From Micromonospora tarensis (GTDB lineage Bacteria > Actinomycetota > Actinomycetes > Mycobacteriales > Micromonosporaceae), in contig NZ_JAEVHL010000005.1 in assembly GCF_016803395.1 (NCBI RefSeq), positions 1 through 64,000 on the forward strand: a stretch of DNA of 64,000 bases, read 5' to 3'. The notes beneath the pieces were generated by a model. That model saw only the letters and a program-made list of their open reading frames with translations, was not told where the DNA came from and did no database searches. The first letter of the stretch is position 1. Each line of letters starts with the position of its first letter. The position numbers were made by a program, and so were the translations under genes. Below are positions 47,542 through 56,939 of the stretch, piece after piece.

Positions 47542-47636
47542 TGACGCACGCCTGCCCGCCTCCGAGGTGCCCTTGTCGCCACCGCGCCCAGTCGCCACGA
47601 TGGCTGACCGTCAGCTACCGACCCGAGGAGATGCGC

Positions 47637-48917
47637 GTGTACCTGTCGACCGTCTCCCGGCCGGTCGCCGAGCCACCCGGACCCGGGCCACGGCGTCGAC
47701 GGCTCGCCCTGGTCAGCGGCAACGTCGTCGCGCTCGGCACGGTCAGTCTGATCACCGACGTCTCGGCCGAGATGGTGGCCGCGGTCCTGCCGCTCTACCT
47801 GGTCCTGGGACTGCACCTCAGCCCGGTGGCCTTCGGGGTGCTCGACGGCGTCCACACCGGCGCGACAGCACTGCTGCGCGTCGTCGGTGGTTTCGTCGCC
47901 GACCGGTTCCGGCGGCGCAAGCTGGTCGCCGGCGTCGGCTACACGCTCTCGGCGGTCGCGAAACTCGGCCTGCTGCTCGCCGGTCGGTCGGTGCCGGCGA
48001 TCGGCGCCGTCATCGCCGTCGACCGGCTCGGCAAGGGTGTCCGCAGCGCACCGCGCGACGCGCTGATCACGCTCTCCACCCCACCCGAGGCGCTGGGTCG
48101 GGCGTTCGGGGTGCACCGGGCGATGGACAGCGTCGGGGCCTTCCTCGGGCCGCTCGCGGCGTTCGCGGTCCTGCTGGTCGTCGGGCAGTCCTACGACGCG
48201 GTCTTCGTCACCAGCTTCTGCGTCGCGGCCCTGGCCGTCGTGGTGCTCGTCCTCTTCGTCCGGGAACACGCGCCCGGCGAGCCGGCGGAGCGCCCCGACG
48301 AGCCGAAGGTCTCCGTCCGCGAGGCGCTCGGCCTGTTCCGCGCCGGACCCGCCCGCCGACTGGTGCTGGCCGCGGCGATGCTCGGGCTGGCCACCATCGG
48401 CGACGGCTTCGTCTACCTGCTGCTGCAACGCCGGGAAGACCTCGGCCTGCGCTGGTTTCCGCTGCTCGCCGTCGGGACCAGCCTCGCCTACCTGGTGCTC
48501 GCCGCCCCGCTCGGCGTGCTCGCCGACCGGATCGGCCGGCTGCCCGTGGTGATCGGCGGCTACACCGCCCTCGGTGCGACGTACCTGCTGCTGGCCGGCC
48601 CGGTCGAGGGCTGGCCGCTGATCGCCCTGACCCTGACGCTGTACGGCGCGTTCTACGCGGCCACCGACGGCGTGCTCATCGCGCTCGCCGGACCGGTGCT
48701 GCCGGCGCGGGTGCGGACCACCGGTATCGCGTTGGTGCAGACCGGGCAGGCGCTGGCGTACCTCGTCTCGTCCGTCCTGTTCGGTCTCGCCTGGCAGGCG
48801 TGGGGCCCGGAGAACGCGATCCGCGCGGCGGCCGTGGCCGTGGCCGGCGTCCTGGTCGGCACCCTGCTCCTGCTGGCCCACCCCACCCGACTCACCACCC
48901 GGAAGGCGCCCCGATGA
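47637..48917 (+). CDS. MFS transporter
   Basis: 426 residues from the GTG at 47637. GAGGAG ends six bases before this GTG but directly abuts the ATG at 47631, so the GTG is the better start. Twelve hydrophobic segments are predicted. The loop after helix two has the MFS signature DGVHTGATALLRVVGGFVAD followed by RFRRRKLVAGVGYTL, and the sequence DRLGKGVRSAPRDALI appears between helices four and five. The second half repeats the pattern (APLGVLADRIGRLPVVIGGY). No substrate can be assigned. The stop overlaps the start of the next gene (ATGA), so the two are cotranscribed. Confidence 0.88.
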   Translation: MYLSTVSRPVAEPPGPGPRRRRLALVSGNVVALGTVSLITDVSAEMVAAVLPLYLVLGLHLSPVAFGVLDGVHTGATALLRVVGGFVADRFRRRKLVAGVGYTLSAVAKLGLLLAGRSVPAIGAVIAVDRLGKGVRSAPRDALITLSTPPEALGRAFGVHRAMDSVGAFLGPLAAFAVLLVVGQSYDAVFVTSFCVAALAVVVLVLFVREHAPGEPAERPDEPKVSVREALGLFRAGPARRLVLAAAMLGLATIGDGFVYLLLQRREDLGLRWFPLLAVGTSLAYLVLAAPLGVLADRIGRLPVVIGGYTALGATYLLLAGPVEGWPLIALTLTLYGAFYAATDGVLIALAGPVLPARVRTTGIALVQTGQALAYLVSSVLFGLAWQAWGPENAIRAAAVAVAGVLVGTLLLLAHPTRLTTRKAPR

Positions 48918-49897
48918 CCGCGATGTCGACCCGAGCGAAGCTCGCCGTGGTGGTCACCGCAACCGTGCTGCTGGGCAGCGCGGCGGCCGGCTACGTGGCC
49001 ATGGCGGCCGAACCGGACCGGACGACGCCGCCGGTCGGCGGCGAGCAGGCGGTCACCCTGGCACCCGGCCCACGCCTGCTGGCGATCACCGATCGGCACC
49101 TCTCCACCGTCGCCACGACCGACCCCGCCGGCTCGCGCACCGTCTCCGGCCTGGAATGCCTGCGGGTGTACGCGGCCGCCGGCACCGGCGTCTGCCTGAA
49201 GCCGGAGACCGCCTGGTCGTACCAGGTCGTGGTGCTCGACGCCGCGCTGCGCGAGACCCGGGCGGTGAACGTGCCCGGTCTGCCGAACCGGGCCCGGGTC
49301 TCGGCCTCCGGGCGGATGGTCTCCTGGACGACGTTCGTCGGTGGCGACTCCTACACCTCCAGTGGCTTCTCCACCCGCACCGGGATCCTCGACACCACCA
49401 CCGGCGCCACGGTGGCCTCGCTGGAGGAGTTCGCGATCACCCGGGACGGCCGCGGCTACCGCAACCCGGACGTCAACTACTGGGGCGTCACCTTCACCGC
49501 CGACGACAACCGCTTCTACGCGACCATGTCGACAGCTGGGAAGCGATACCTGGTCCAAGGTGATCTCGCCGCCCGTACGGTGCGGACGCTGAAGGAGAAC
49601 GTGGAGTGCCCGTCGCTGTCGCCCGACGGCACCCGGATCGCGTTCAAGGAGGCGATCGACGCCGACCCGGCAAAGGGCTGGCGGCTGTCCGTCCTCGACC
49701 TGGCGACCATGCGCGTCACCGCGACGGCCGAGACCGCAAGCGTCGACGACCAGGCCGCCTGGCTGGACGGCGGCGCGCTGGCCTACACGCTGCGTAAGGA
49801 CGACGGTCAGCCCGACGTCTGGAGTGTTCCGGCGGACGGATCCGGCGCACCGAAGCTGCTGATCCCCGGCGCCGAGTCGCCGTCCCCGCTCACCTGA
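48914..49897 (+). CDS. Exported TolB-like beta-propeller protein
   Basis: 327 residues, ATGA overlap with the MFS gene. An N-terminal hydrophobic helix (AKLAVVVTATVLLGSAAAGY) acts as signal or anchor. The rest has WD40/TolB-like blades: ECPSLSPDGTRIAFKEAIDA, KGWRLSVLDLATMRVTATAE and DQAAWLDGGALAYTLRKDDG followed by QPDVWSVPADGSGAPKLL. The phrase LSPDGTRIAF and the AWLDGGALAY/DVWSVPADG pair are typical of PD40 repeats. Located outside the membrane. Function unknown; linked to the transporter by translational coupling. Confidence 0.75.
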   Translation: MTAMSTRAKLAVVVTATVLLGSAAAGYVAMAAEPDRTTPPVGGEQAVTLAPGPRLLAITDRHLSTVATTDPAGSRTVSGLECLRVYAAAGTGVCLKPETAWSYQVVVLDAALRETRAVNVPGLPNRARVSASGRMVSWTTFVGGDSYTSSGFSTRTGILDTTTGATVASLEEFAITRDGRGYRNPDVNYWGVTFTADDNRFYATMSTAGKRYLVQGDLAARTVRTLKENVECPSLSPDGTRIAFKEAIDADPAKGWRLSVLDLATMRVTATAETASVDDQAAWLDGGALAYTLRKDDGQPDVWSVPADGSGAPKLLIPGAESPSPLT

Positions 49898-50014
49898 GGC
49901 CCACGACGCCCGGCGGCCAGGACACCTGACCGCCTTGGTGCGGCCAACATCCCGTCATGTCGGATTCCGCGCCGCACCCATCGCCGTTCATCGACGTTCC
50001 CGAGGCTGTTGACC

Positions 50015-51541
50015 ATGACAAGGCTCAGCCGTCGCATTTTCGTCCTCAGTGGACTACTGACCGCCGGCGTCGCGGTGACACCCCGCCAGGGTGCCCGCGC
50101 CGCGACGCCGTACCCCTTCAAACTCGGTGTGGCCTCCGGTGATCCGGCGCCCGACAGCGTGGTGCTCTGGACCCGGCTGGCACCGTCGCCGCTCAACGCC
50201 GACGGGCAGGGTGGCATGGCCGACGCCGACGTGACAGTCGAGTGGCAGGTGTCCACCACCGACCGGTTCACCTCGCTGGTCGCCTCCGGCTCGGTGGTGG
50301 CCCGGTACGCCGACGCGCACTCCGTGCACGCTATCGCGGGCGGGCTCGCCGCCGACTCGGACTACTACTACCGGTTCCGGGCCCAGGGCCAGATCTCCCC
50401 GGTCGGCCGGACCCGGACCGCCCCGGCGCCCAGTTCCTTCGGCCGTGACCTGGTGATGGCCTTCGCCTCCTGCGCACACTACGAAGCCGGCTACTACACC
50501 GCGTACCGGCGGATGGCCGAGGACAACCCGGGGCTGATCCTGCACCTCGGCGACTACATCTACGAGGGTGGTGTCGGCACCTCCAGCGTGCGGCAGCACG
50601 TCGGTGCCGAGATCGTCTCGCTGGCCGACTACCGCCGCCGGTACGCGCTCTACAAGTCCGACCCGGACCTGCAGGCGGCCCACGCGGCGGCGCCCTGGCT
50701 GGTGGTGCCGGACGACCACGAGGTGGAGAACAACTACGCCAACATGGTCCGCAACGACAGCAGCCCGACGCTTACCGCCGCCCAGTGGACCGCCCGGCGG
50801 ACCGCCGCGTACCGCGCCTACTACGAGAACATGCCGCTTCGGCCGGCGTCGGCGGCGAGCGGCAACAGCATCCCGCTGTACCGGCGGGTCCGGTGGGGAC
50901 AGCTCGCCACCTTCCACATGCTCGACACCCGGCAGTTCCGCGACGACCAGGCGTGCGGTGACGGCTGGAAGGTCTGCGCGGACGCCGATCTGCCCTCCCG
51001 GTCGCTGACCGGCGCGACCCAGGAGGCGTGGCTGCTCGACGGGCTGGCCCAGCGCTACGGCACCTGGGACATCCTCGGCCAGCAGGTCTTCTTCGCCCAG
51101 CAGTCGGACGCGAACGGGGCGATGAGCATGGACGCGTGGGACGGCTACCGGGCCTCCCGCAGCCGGATCCAGACCGGCTGGCAGCAGCGGGGGGTGCGCA
51201 ACCCGTTGGTGCTCACCGGTGACGTGCACCGGTCGTGGGCCAACGACCTCAAGGCCGACTACGCCAACCCGTCCTCGGCCACCATCGGCACCGAGCTGGT
51301 CTGCACCTCGATCACCTCGACCGGCAACGGTAGCGGCAGCACCACGGTCCCGAACGCGGCGGCCAACCCGCACCTGAAGTTCTACTCGGACCGGCGCGGC
51401 TACGTCCGTACCACGATCAGCCGCAGCCAGGTCCGCGCGGACTTCCGCGCGGTGAACACGGTGACCGAGCACGGCGCGGCGGCCTCCACACTGCGCTCGT
51501 TCGTCATCCTCGACGGCCAGCCCGGCCTCCAGGCCGGTTAG
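50015..51541 (+). CDS. phoD: Alkaline phosphatase D (PhoD), Tat-exported
   Basis: 508 residues from the ATG at 50015 (TTG at 50009 possible). A Tat signal is present: LSRRIFVLSGLLTAGVAVTP (twin Arg at 7-8 by this count). PhoD domains: N-terminal beta domain GVASGDPAPDSVVLWTRLAP, then the metallophosphatase with FASCAHYEAGYYTAYRRMAE, LHLGDYIYEGGV, VVPDDHEVENNYA, LDTRQFRDDQACGDGWKVC, GQQVFFAQQSDANGAMSMDA and LTGDVHRSWANDLK. The cysteine-ligated Fe/Ca site of PhoD fits the FASC motif. It hydrolyses phosphomono- and diesters outside the cell under phosphate limitation in the family. Followed 12 bp later by a secreted protein gene. Confidence 0.92.
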   Translation: MTRLSRRIFVLSGLLTAGVAVTPRQGARAATPYPFKLGVASGDPAPDSVVLWTRLAPSPLNADGQGGMADADVTVEWQVSTTDRFTSLVASGSVVARYADAHSVHAIAGGLAADSDYYYRFRAQGQISPVGRTRTAPAPSSFGRDLVMAFASCAHYEAGYYTAYRRMAEDNPGLILHLGDYIYEGGVGTSSVRQHVGAEIVSLADYRRRYALYKSDPDLQAAHAAAPWLVVPDDHEVENNYANMVRNDSSPTLTAAQWTARRTAAYRAYYENMPLRPASAASGNSIPLYRRVRWGQLATFHMLDTRQFRDDQACGDGWKVCADADLPSRSLTGATQEAWLLDGLAQRYGTWDILGQQVFFAQQSDANGAMSMDAWDGYRASRSRIQTGWQQRGVRNPLVLTGDVHRSWANDLKADYANPSSATIGTELVCTSITSTGNGSGSTTVPNAAANPHLKFYSDRRGYVRTTISRSQVRADFRAVNTVTEHGAAASTLRSFVILDGQPGLQAG

Positions 51542-51553
51542 GAGAGCGCCACC

Positions 51554-52867
51554 ATGACCGCGATCACCGCACTACTCACCGCGTCCCTGCTGGTCCCGAA
51601 CGTGGTGCCGGCACCCACCGCGATGACCGCCGAGGCGGTCACCTGGACCACCGCGAACAGCGTCGCCACCGGCGACCAGGACCTGCCCGCCATCGCCATG
51701 AACCGCAACGGTCAGGTCGCGGTGGTGTGGGAGGACGACCGGGACAGCACCGCACCGGAGGACGACACGCACAGCGAGGTCTACCTGCGGCTGTTCCGCG
51801 ACGGCACCCCCGCGTACGAGCTGAAGCTCTCCACCGGCGGCACCAGCGGGGCCGCCTGGCGACACATCAGCCCGGACGTCGGGCTCGACGACCGGGGCAA
51901 CGCCGTGGTCGTCTGGGCCGCCGACGGCGACGGCAACGGCGTCTACAACATCCAGTACCGGGTGGTCTCGCCCACCGGCGCGGTGCTCGGCTCGGGGCAG
52001 GCCAACGCCTCCGACGCCGGGCAGCAGATCTGGCCGAAGGTCGCCGTCGACCCGGACGGCGCACCCAGCAACGCCGCCGCCGTCGGCTTCAGCGTGGTCT
52101 GGGAGGACGTGCAGGGCACCGCTCCGGCCACCGTCAAGGCCGCCGGCTTCACCGCGGCGACCACCAAGGCGTACGAGGTGACGGCCTCGCAGACGACCGG
52201 TGCGCACCACCGCCCGGACGTGGCGGTGTCGGCCTCCGGTGAGGCGCTGGTGGTCTGGGACGAGGACGCCGACGCGAACGGCTCGTACAACATCGGGCTG
52301 ACCCGGCTGGCCCGGGCCAACGGCGCGGTGGTGCTGTCCCGTCGGACGGCCAACGCGCAGAGCGGCGGGCAGCAGCAGCGCGCCTCGGTCGCGGCGAACT
52401 TCGCCGGGGACTTCACCGTCGGGTGGGAATCCGACCACACCGGCACCCGGGGCGTCTGGTCCCGATCGTTCACCGCGACCGGTACGGCCCGGCACGACGA
52501 GGTCCAGGTCTCCACCGGGACCGGTGCCGGCGTACCCAGCGTCGGCATCGACGACCAGGACAACGTCGTGGTGGGCTGGACGGTGTCGGGCACCAACCCG
52601 GACGTCTGGGCGCGCGGTCTGAACCCGGACGGCACGTCCGCCGGCCGGCTGGCGGCCCAGGCGCTGAGCCAGAGCACGACGGGTCGCCAGGAGCACTTCG
52701 CGCTCGCCGCGTCGCCCTGGGGTGAGGTGAGCGTCTGTTACACCGACGACAACGACGGAAACGCCTTCGACCAGGTGCTCCTCGGCCTGGGCACGACGAA
52801 CTCGACCTGGCTCATGTCCGCCGACGAGCTGCGTCGGCTCAAGGCGCGGGGCACCCCGACCCACTGA
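51554..52867 (+). CDS. Secreted repeat protein of unknown function downstream of phoD
   Basis: 437 residues, start preceded by GGAGAG. Signal peptide (ITALLTASLLVPNVVPAPTA). The rest is a run of about seven blades of roughly 50 residues with the core N..G..VVVWEDD.D: IAMNRNGQVAVVWEDDRDST, VGLDDRGNAVVVWAADGDGN, VGFSVVWEDVQGTAPAT, VAVSASGEALVVWDEDADAN and VAANFAGDFTVGWESDHTG. This suggests a beta-propeller or stacked beta repeats binding calcium through the Asp-rich loops. It lies 12 bp after phoD on the same strand, so likely cotranscribed. No enzymatic motif seen. Confidence 0.7.
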   Translation: MTAITALLTASLLVPNVVPAPTAMTAEAVTWTTANSVATGDQDLPAIAMNRNGQVAVVWEDDRDSTAPEDDTHSEVYLRLFRDGTPAYELKLSTGGTSGAAWRHISPDVGLDDRGNAVVVWAADGDGNGVYNIQYRVVSPTGAVLGSGQANASDAGQQIWPKVAVDPDGAPSNAAAVGFSVVWEDVQGTAPATVKAAGFTAATTKAYEVTASQTTGAHHRPDVAVSASGEALVVWDEDADANGSYNIGLTRLARANGAVVLSRRTANAQSGGQQQRASVAANFAGDFTVGWESDHTGTRGVWSRSFTATGTARHDEVQVSTGTGAGVPSVGIDDQDNVVVGWTVSGTNPDVWARGLNPDGTSAGRLAAQALSQSTTGRQEHFALAASPWGEVSVCYTDDNDGNAFDQVLLGLGTTNSTWLMSADELRRLKARGTPTH

Positions 52868-52882
52868 GCTGACCGGGTCCGG

Positions 52883-53821
52883 TCAGCGGGCGTGGCCGGG
52901 CTCGCCGCTGGCGCTGGCCACCCCGTCGTCTCCGTCGAGGGACGAGGGGGTGGCCACGGCGCGCAGAGTGATCGACTGGTCGTCCTGGTCGACCTCGAAC
53001 AACGTCCCGGCCGGGAAGGCCGCCGACGTCTCGGGTGGCAACTGGATCGTGCCGTCACCGGCCACCACCGCGAAGTCCCGTCCGTCACGCCCCTCGGCGC
53101 CGACCCGGCCGTCGCGGATGGTGACCGCTCGGCCCAGCCGGGCACCCACCTCGCCGTCATGGGTCACCACGACCACGGTGGTGCCCCGCCTCGCGTTGAC
53201 GGTGTCCAGCGCCGCGAGCACCTCGTCGCGACCGGCCACGTCGAGCTGACTCGTCGGCTCGTCGACCAGGAGCAGGCCGGGCCCGGCGGCGAGCCCCTGC
53301 GCCAGAGCGGCCCGCTGGCGCTGCCCCGGGGTCAGGTCGCTCACCCGCCGCGCGCCGGCGCCGCCGAGACCGACCAGATCCAGGATCGCCTCCGGTGGGT
53401 CGAGCCGGCGTCCGGCGAGGCGTGCCGCGGGTCGCTGCGCCAACCAGATGTTGCGGGACAGCGACAGGTACGGCAGCAGGTTGCGTTCGGCGCCCTGGAG
53501 CACCGTGCCGACCGTGGCCCCGCGGAGGGCGGCCAGGCCCTTGGCGGAGAGTCGGGACAGCTCGTCGTCGCCCACGTAGACCCGCCCGGCGGAGGGTCGC
53601 ATGAGCCCACCGAGGATCGCCACCAACGTGGACTTGCCGGAGCCGGACGGACCCACCAGCGCCAGCATCTCGCCGGCCGCGATGTTCAGGTCCACGCCGG
53701 AGAGAGCGACGACGTCGCCGGTGGCGGTGGGGTAGATGTGGATCAGCCGGTGGCAGGTGACGGCCACGCCCCCGGCCGGCTGTGCGGCGGTCTCCGCCGC
53801 GTCCTGCCGCGCGGCGGTCAT
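52883..53821 (-). CDS. ABC transporter ATPase with C-terminal extension (MacB/LolD-like)
   Basis: 312 residues. Walker A LVGPSGSGKSTLVAILGGLM, Q-loop VLQGAERNLLPYLSLSRNIW, signature DLTPGQRQRAALAQGLAAGP (Thr-Pro instead of Ser-Gly), Walker B LLLVDEPTSQLD, switch VVVVTHDGEVGARLG. An extension of about 70 residues after the ATPase core ends RDFAVVAGDGTIQLPPETSA and may be a small beta domain. Start overlaps the permease stop by 4 bp. Its layout matches ATPases that work with FtsX/MacB-type mechanotransmission permeases. Energises the adjacent 1013-residue permease. Confidence 0.88.
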   Translation of the reverse strand: MTAARQDAAETAAQPAGGVAVTCHRLIHIYPTATGDVVALSGVDLNIAAGEMLALVGPSGSGKSTLVAILGGLMRPSAGRVYVGDDELSRLSAKGLAALRGATVGTVLQGAERNLLPYLSLSRNIWLAQRPAARLAGRRLDPPEAILDLVGLGGAGARRVSDLTPGQRQRAALAQGLAAGPGLLLVDEPTSQLDVAGRDEVLAALDTVNARRGTTVVVVTHDGEVGARLGRAVTIRDGRVGAEGRDGRDFAVVAGDGTIQLPPETSAAFPAGTLFEVDQDDQSITLRAVATPSSLDGDDGVASASGEPGHAR

Positions 53822-56800
53822 CGACCGCTCCGGCGGCGCACCGAGGCGGCGACGATCCGGCCGAGCACGGCCGCCGTGAGGGCGAACAGAATGACGGCTG
53901 GCACCGCGAACAACAGCAGCCGGTCGACGTCCGGCCAGTCGGGTAACGGGACCGGTGAGCGGCCGTCACTGAACAGCCGCTGCCCGCCCCGGGTGAGGAG
54001 CCAGATCACCACTGTGACGAGTGCACCCGACCCCACCGCGAACACGACCGGCCACCCGTAACCGCCACGCACGGCGCGTGGTGGCAACCCCTGCCGACGG
54101 AGCGCCACCAGCATGGCCACCCGGGCACGGTGCTCGGCGGAAGCCGTCGCCACCATGCCGGCCGCCCCGATCAGCACCCCGGCCAGCGCGGCAAACACGT
54201 TGAAACGCAGCGCCAGAGCCGCTCCCTGCCGATCGAAATCCTCTCGTACCTGGGTGGCCGTCCGGTCACTCCGCACGACCAGACCCTCTGCGCGAAGCCG
54301 GTCGAGGACGTTTGCGGGAGCCGAACGCGCCAACCAGACCTCCTCGTTGCCGTTCTGGCTGGCGACGGCGAGTCGGTCCGCGTACTCCAGGTCGACGATG
54401 AGACCGGAGCCACCGAGCCGCGGCAGGCGGTCGACCAAGCCTCGGACGGACCCGTTGGTCGGTGTCCCGTCGACACCGTCGTACGGGTGAAGACCGCCGA
54501 GCCCCGTCCCCTTCGACCGGGTCAGGTAGCTGGGCAGCGGGAACGGCGCGTCGGCGACACTGACGCCGGCCGGCCTTGCCCGCCGGGCTTCCGGGAGCTC
54601 GAGGACCAGCGCCGCTTTCGTTCCGCTCGCGGCGCTGACAGACGTGTTAACCGGATCGAGCAGCCGCCACCGTTGCAGATCGGCGAGCTGTGCGCCGGTC
54701 AGCACGACCGTCTCGCCAGCGCCGTCGACGTCGGCAACGCGCAGCTCCTCGAACTGGACCTTGAGTTGCCGGGACACCACGGGAGCGTCGATCTCGATCT
54801 TGACCAGCCGGCATTCCTGCGCGCACTCGGGCACCTGGAGGTCGTAATCCTTCCGGCCGGGCTTGATGTCGTCGCGGGGAGGGAGGACCACCCGGGTTCC
54901 GTTCCGGCCGGAGATCGTGATCGCGAGGCGGACCCGATTCCCGGCGAAGACCTCGGCGTCGAAGTCGGCGGAGAGCGCCACGGTGAGCTGTCGGCCCCGC
55001 AGCCGCACCGGTGTCCCCGGTGCGGCGGGGTGGATGTCTCGGGCGATGTCCGCCAGAGACGCGCCGTACGACGGATGCGGCGCGGCCACCGTCGCCAGCC
55101 GGTCCGAGTCCACGGCCAACAGCGGTGTGCCGGCTGCGGCGGGCGAATTCGACACCACCGCGGCCATCGCGAAGTTGCCCTCGGGGTCGACCGCCCGCAC
55201 GGCCGTCAACAGGTGTGCACGCGACGTCGCGTCGACCTCGACGACGCGGGGCGCGCCGACCTCGACGACCGCCCGGTCGCGGTAGGCGGCCGAAGCGACA
55301 GCAGTCGTCGCGACGGTGAAGGCGAGCATCGCGACGACCACGGTGAGCAGGGCGATCAGGGGCCGGAACCGTGGTTGTCGGGCCACCTGCACCAGGGCGA
55401 GGCCGACCGCTGTCCGGCCGCGTGCGAGCAGCGCCGCACCCACCGCGGCGCCGGCGATCATCGCGACCCGCGCCAGCAGCACACCCGCGGCGAGCGCTCC
55501 GACGACAGGTGCCACCAACGCCAGGCCACTGGGCGATCCGCCAGAGCGCAACTGCACCACGGCGGCCACGGCGACGGACACCGCGACGACGTCGCCGATG
55601 GTCGCCCGCCACCCTCGTACCCGCGCCGGCACCCGGCGTAGCAGGTCGACGACCGGCGCGGACATCATCCGAGCCTGGGCCAGCAGCACCGCGGCGAGCG
55701 CGCCGACGGCACCGATGGTGGCGAATCCGACGGTGGTCGCGTCCATCCTGACGTCGGCGTGGGTCGGGAGGGTGTGCGCGGCGAGCAGTTTGGCGGCGGC
55801 CAGACCGGCCAGGCAGCCGAGGGGAATCGCGACCAGGACGGGCACGGCGTGCTCGCCGATGGCCAGCGCCCACAGTCGTCGGCGCTGCACGCCACGGAGC
55901 AGGAGCAGGCCCTGCTCTGGTCGCCGCTGGTCCGCCGCCGAACCGACCGCGACGAAGAGGACCAGCCAGCAGAGCAGGACGAGCAGCCCCGCGCCCAGTG
56001 CCACGCCGTCGGCCAGTTGCCCGCGTTGCAGCGTGACGCGATCCAACAGACCGGGCAGGCTTGTGCCGGCCCCGTAACCCGCACGGCCCCCGTCGCGCTT
56101 CAGCACCGCGAGCGCCGCCTGCAGGTCCGGTACCGATCGGCTGTCCAACAACTGCTCGGTGGCATAGAGATCGGCCGTCGACCGGAACAGGATCACCCGA
56201 TCGTCGACGAGGGGTGCGGACTCGGCGCTGAAGATGGCGTCCTCGGCGCTACCCGGGATCGATGTGCTGGCCGAATCCGCCGCTGGGGGCCGAATGAACT
56301 CCTGGCCAAGCCAGAACGGATCCTGCACGTCCAGCGGTTGGTAGACGCCGGCCACCCGCACCGGCACCGCGCCGAACGTGAACTGATCCCCGACGACGAC
56401 ACCGAGCCGCGCCGCGGTGTGCGTGCTGACCATGACCTCGGGGAGCTGACCCCTCGAGGTGGCCCGGGGGCAGGCGCCGGTCACGGTGACCCGTTCGCAG
56501 ACCCCCGCCCGATAGGTCAGGTTCGAGGTCACCGTGCCGGCACGGCCGGCGGCGACACCTCCACTCTGGGCGCCCAGGACGACGTCGAACCCGGCCGGCG
56601 TCAACTGCCGGACCTCGCCGGCGAACAGCGTTTTGGTGGGGTCGCCGGGCATCCCCGGATATTCGACGGGCTCGGCGAGTCGCACCCGCAGCTCGTTCGG
56701 CTGCGCGGTGGACAGTTCGTAGCGCCACAGGGCCTGCCCGGCCGCGGCGACGTAACTCGGTGCGGCCGCGGCGGCGGCACTGGCGAGCACCGCGAGCAGA

Positions 56801-56859
56801 AGCACCGCCAGGGCCTGTGCCCGGCGGGCCACGAGCGCTGCCCAGATGATGATCAGCAT
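53818..56859 (-). CDS. FtsX-domain ABC permease
   Basis: 1013 residues, ATG at 56857-56859. A first helix is at the N-terminus (ALAVLLLAVLASAAAAAAPS). A large extracytoplasmic domain follows (FAGEVRQLTPAGFDVVLGAQ, RVAGVYQPLDVQDPFWLGQE). A membrane bundle is at about 290-540 (LGAGLLVLLCWLVLFVAVGS, EHAVPVLVAIPLGCLAGLAA). A second extracytoplasmic domain spans about 550-890, with a final bundle (FAALAGVLIGAAGMVATASA, VVFAVGSGALVTVVIWLLTR, LLFAVPAVILFALTAAVLG). This is a fused double FtsX permease, likely coupling ATP hydrolysis to an outer-face process such as lipoprotein handling, peptide export or signalling. Flanked by two ATPase genes. Confidence 0.85.
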   Translation of the reverse strand: MLIIIWAALVARRAQALAVLLLAVLASAAAAAAPSYVAAAGQALWRYELSTAQPNELRVRLAEPVEYPGMPGDPTKTLFAGEVRQLTPAGFDVVLGAQSGGVAAGRAGTVTSNLTYRAGVCERVTVTGACPRATSRGQLPEVMVSTHTAARLGVVVGDQFTFGAVPVRVAGVYQPLDVQDPFWLGQEFIRPPAADSASTSIPGSAEDAIFSAESAPLVDDRVILFRSTADLYATEQLLDSRSVPDLQAALAVLKRDGGRAGYGAGTSLPGLLDRVTLQRGQLADGVALGAGLLVLLCWLVLFVAVGSAADQRRPEQGLLLLRGVQRRRLWALAIGEHAVPVLVAIPLGCLAGLAAAKLLAAHTLPTHADVRMDATTVGFATIGAVGALAAVLLAQARMMSAPVVDLLRRVPARVRGWRATIGDVVAVSVAVAAVVQLRSGGSPSGLALVAPVVGALAAGVLLARVAMIAGAAVGAALLARGRTAVGLALVQVARQPRFRPLIALLTVVVAMLAFTVATTAVASAAYRDRAVVEVGAPRVVEVDATSRAHLLTAVRAVDPEGNFAMAAVVSNSPAAAGTPLLAVDSDRLATVAAPHPSYGASLADIARDIHPAAPGTPVRLRGRQLTVALSADFDAEVFAGNRVRLAITISGRNGTRVVLPPRDDIKPGRKDYDLQVPECAQECRLVKIEIDAPVVSRQLKVQFEELRVADVDGAGETVVLTGAQLADLQRWRLLDPVNTSVSAASGTKAALVLELPEARRARPAGVSVADAPFPLPSYLTRSKGTGLGGLHPYDGVDGTPTNGSVRGLVDRLPRLGGSGLIVDLEYADRLAVASQNGNEEVWLARSAPANVLDRLRAEGLVVRSDRTATQVREDFDRQGAALALRFNVFAALAGVLIGAAGMVATASAEHRARVAMLVALRRQGLPPRAVRGGYGWPVVFAVGSGALVTVVIWLLTRGGQRLFSDGRSPVPLPDWPDVDRLLLFAVPAVILFALTAAVLGRIVAASVRRRSGR

Positions 56860-56939
56860 TGATGGTGATGCTACTGATCTGGTCCGTCGCTCACCGCCCC
56901 GTGCGGACGGACCGAGACCTACCGGTTATGGCACGTCCC

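Noticed and set aside
49986-50014. GTTCATC / GTTCCCG / GTTGACC units before phoD as a PHO box
   Set aside because: They abut the start codon of phoD, too close to act as an activator site, and the spacing (10 and 12 bp) is irregular.
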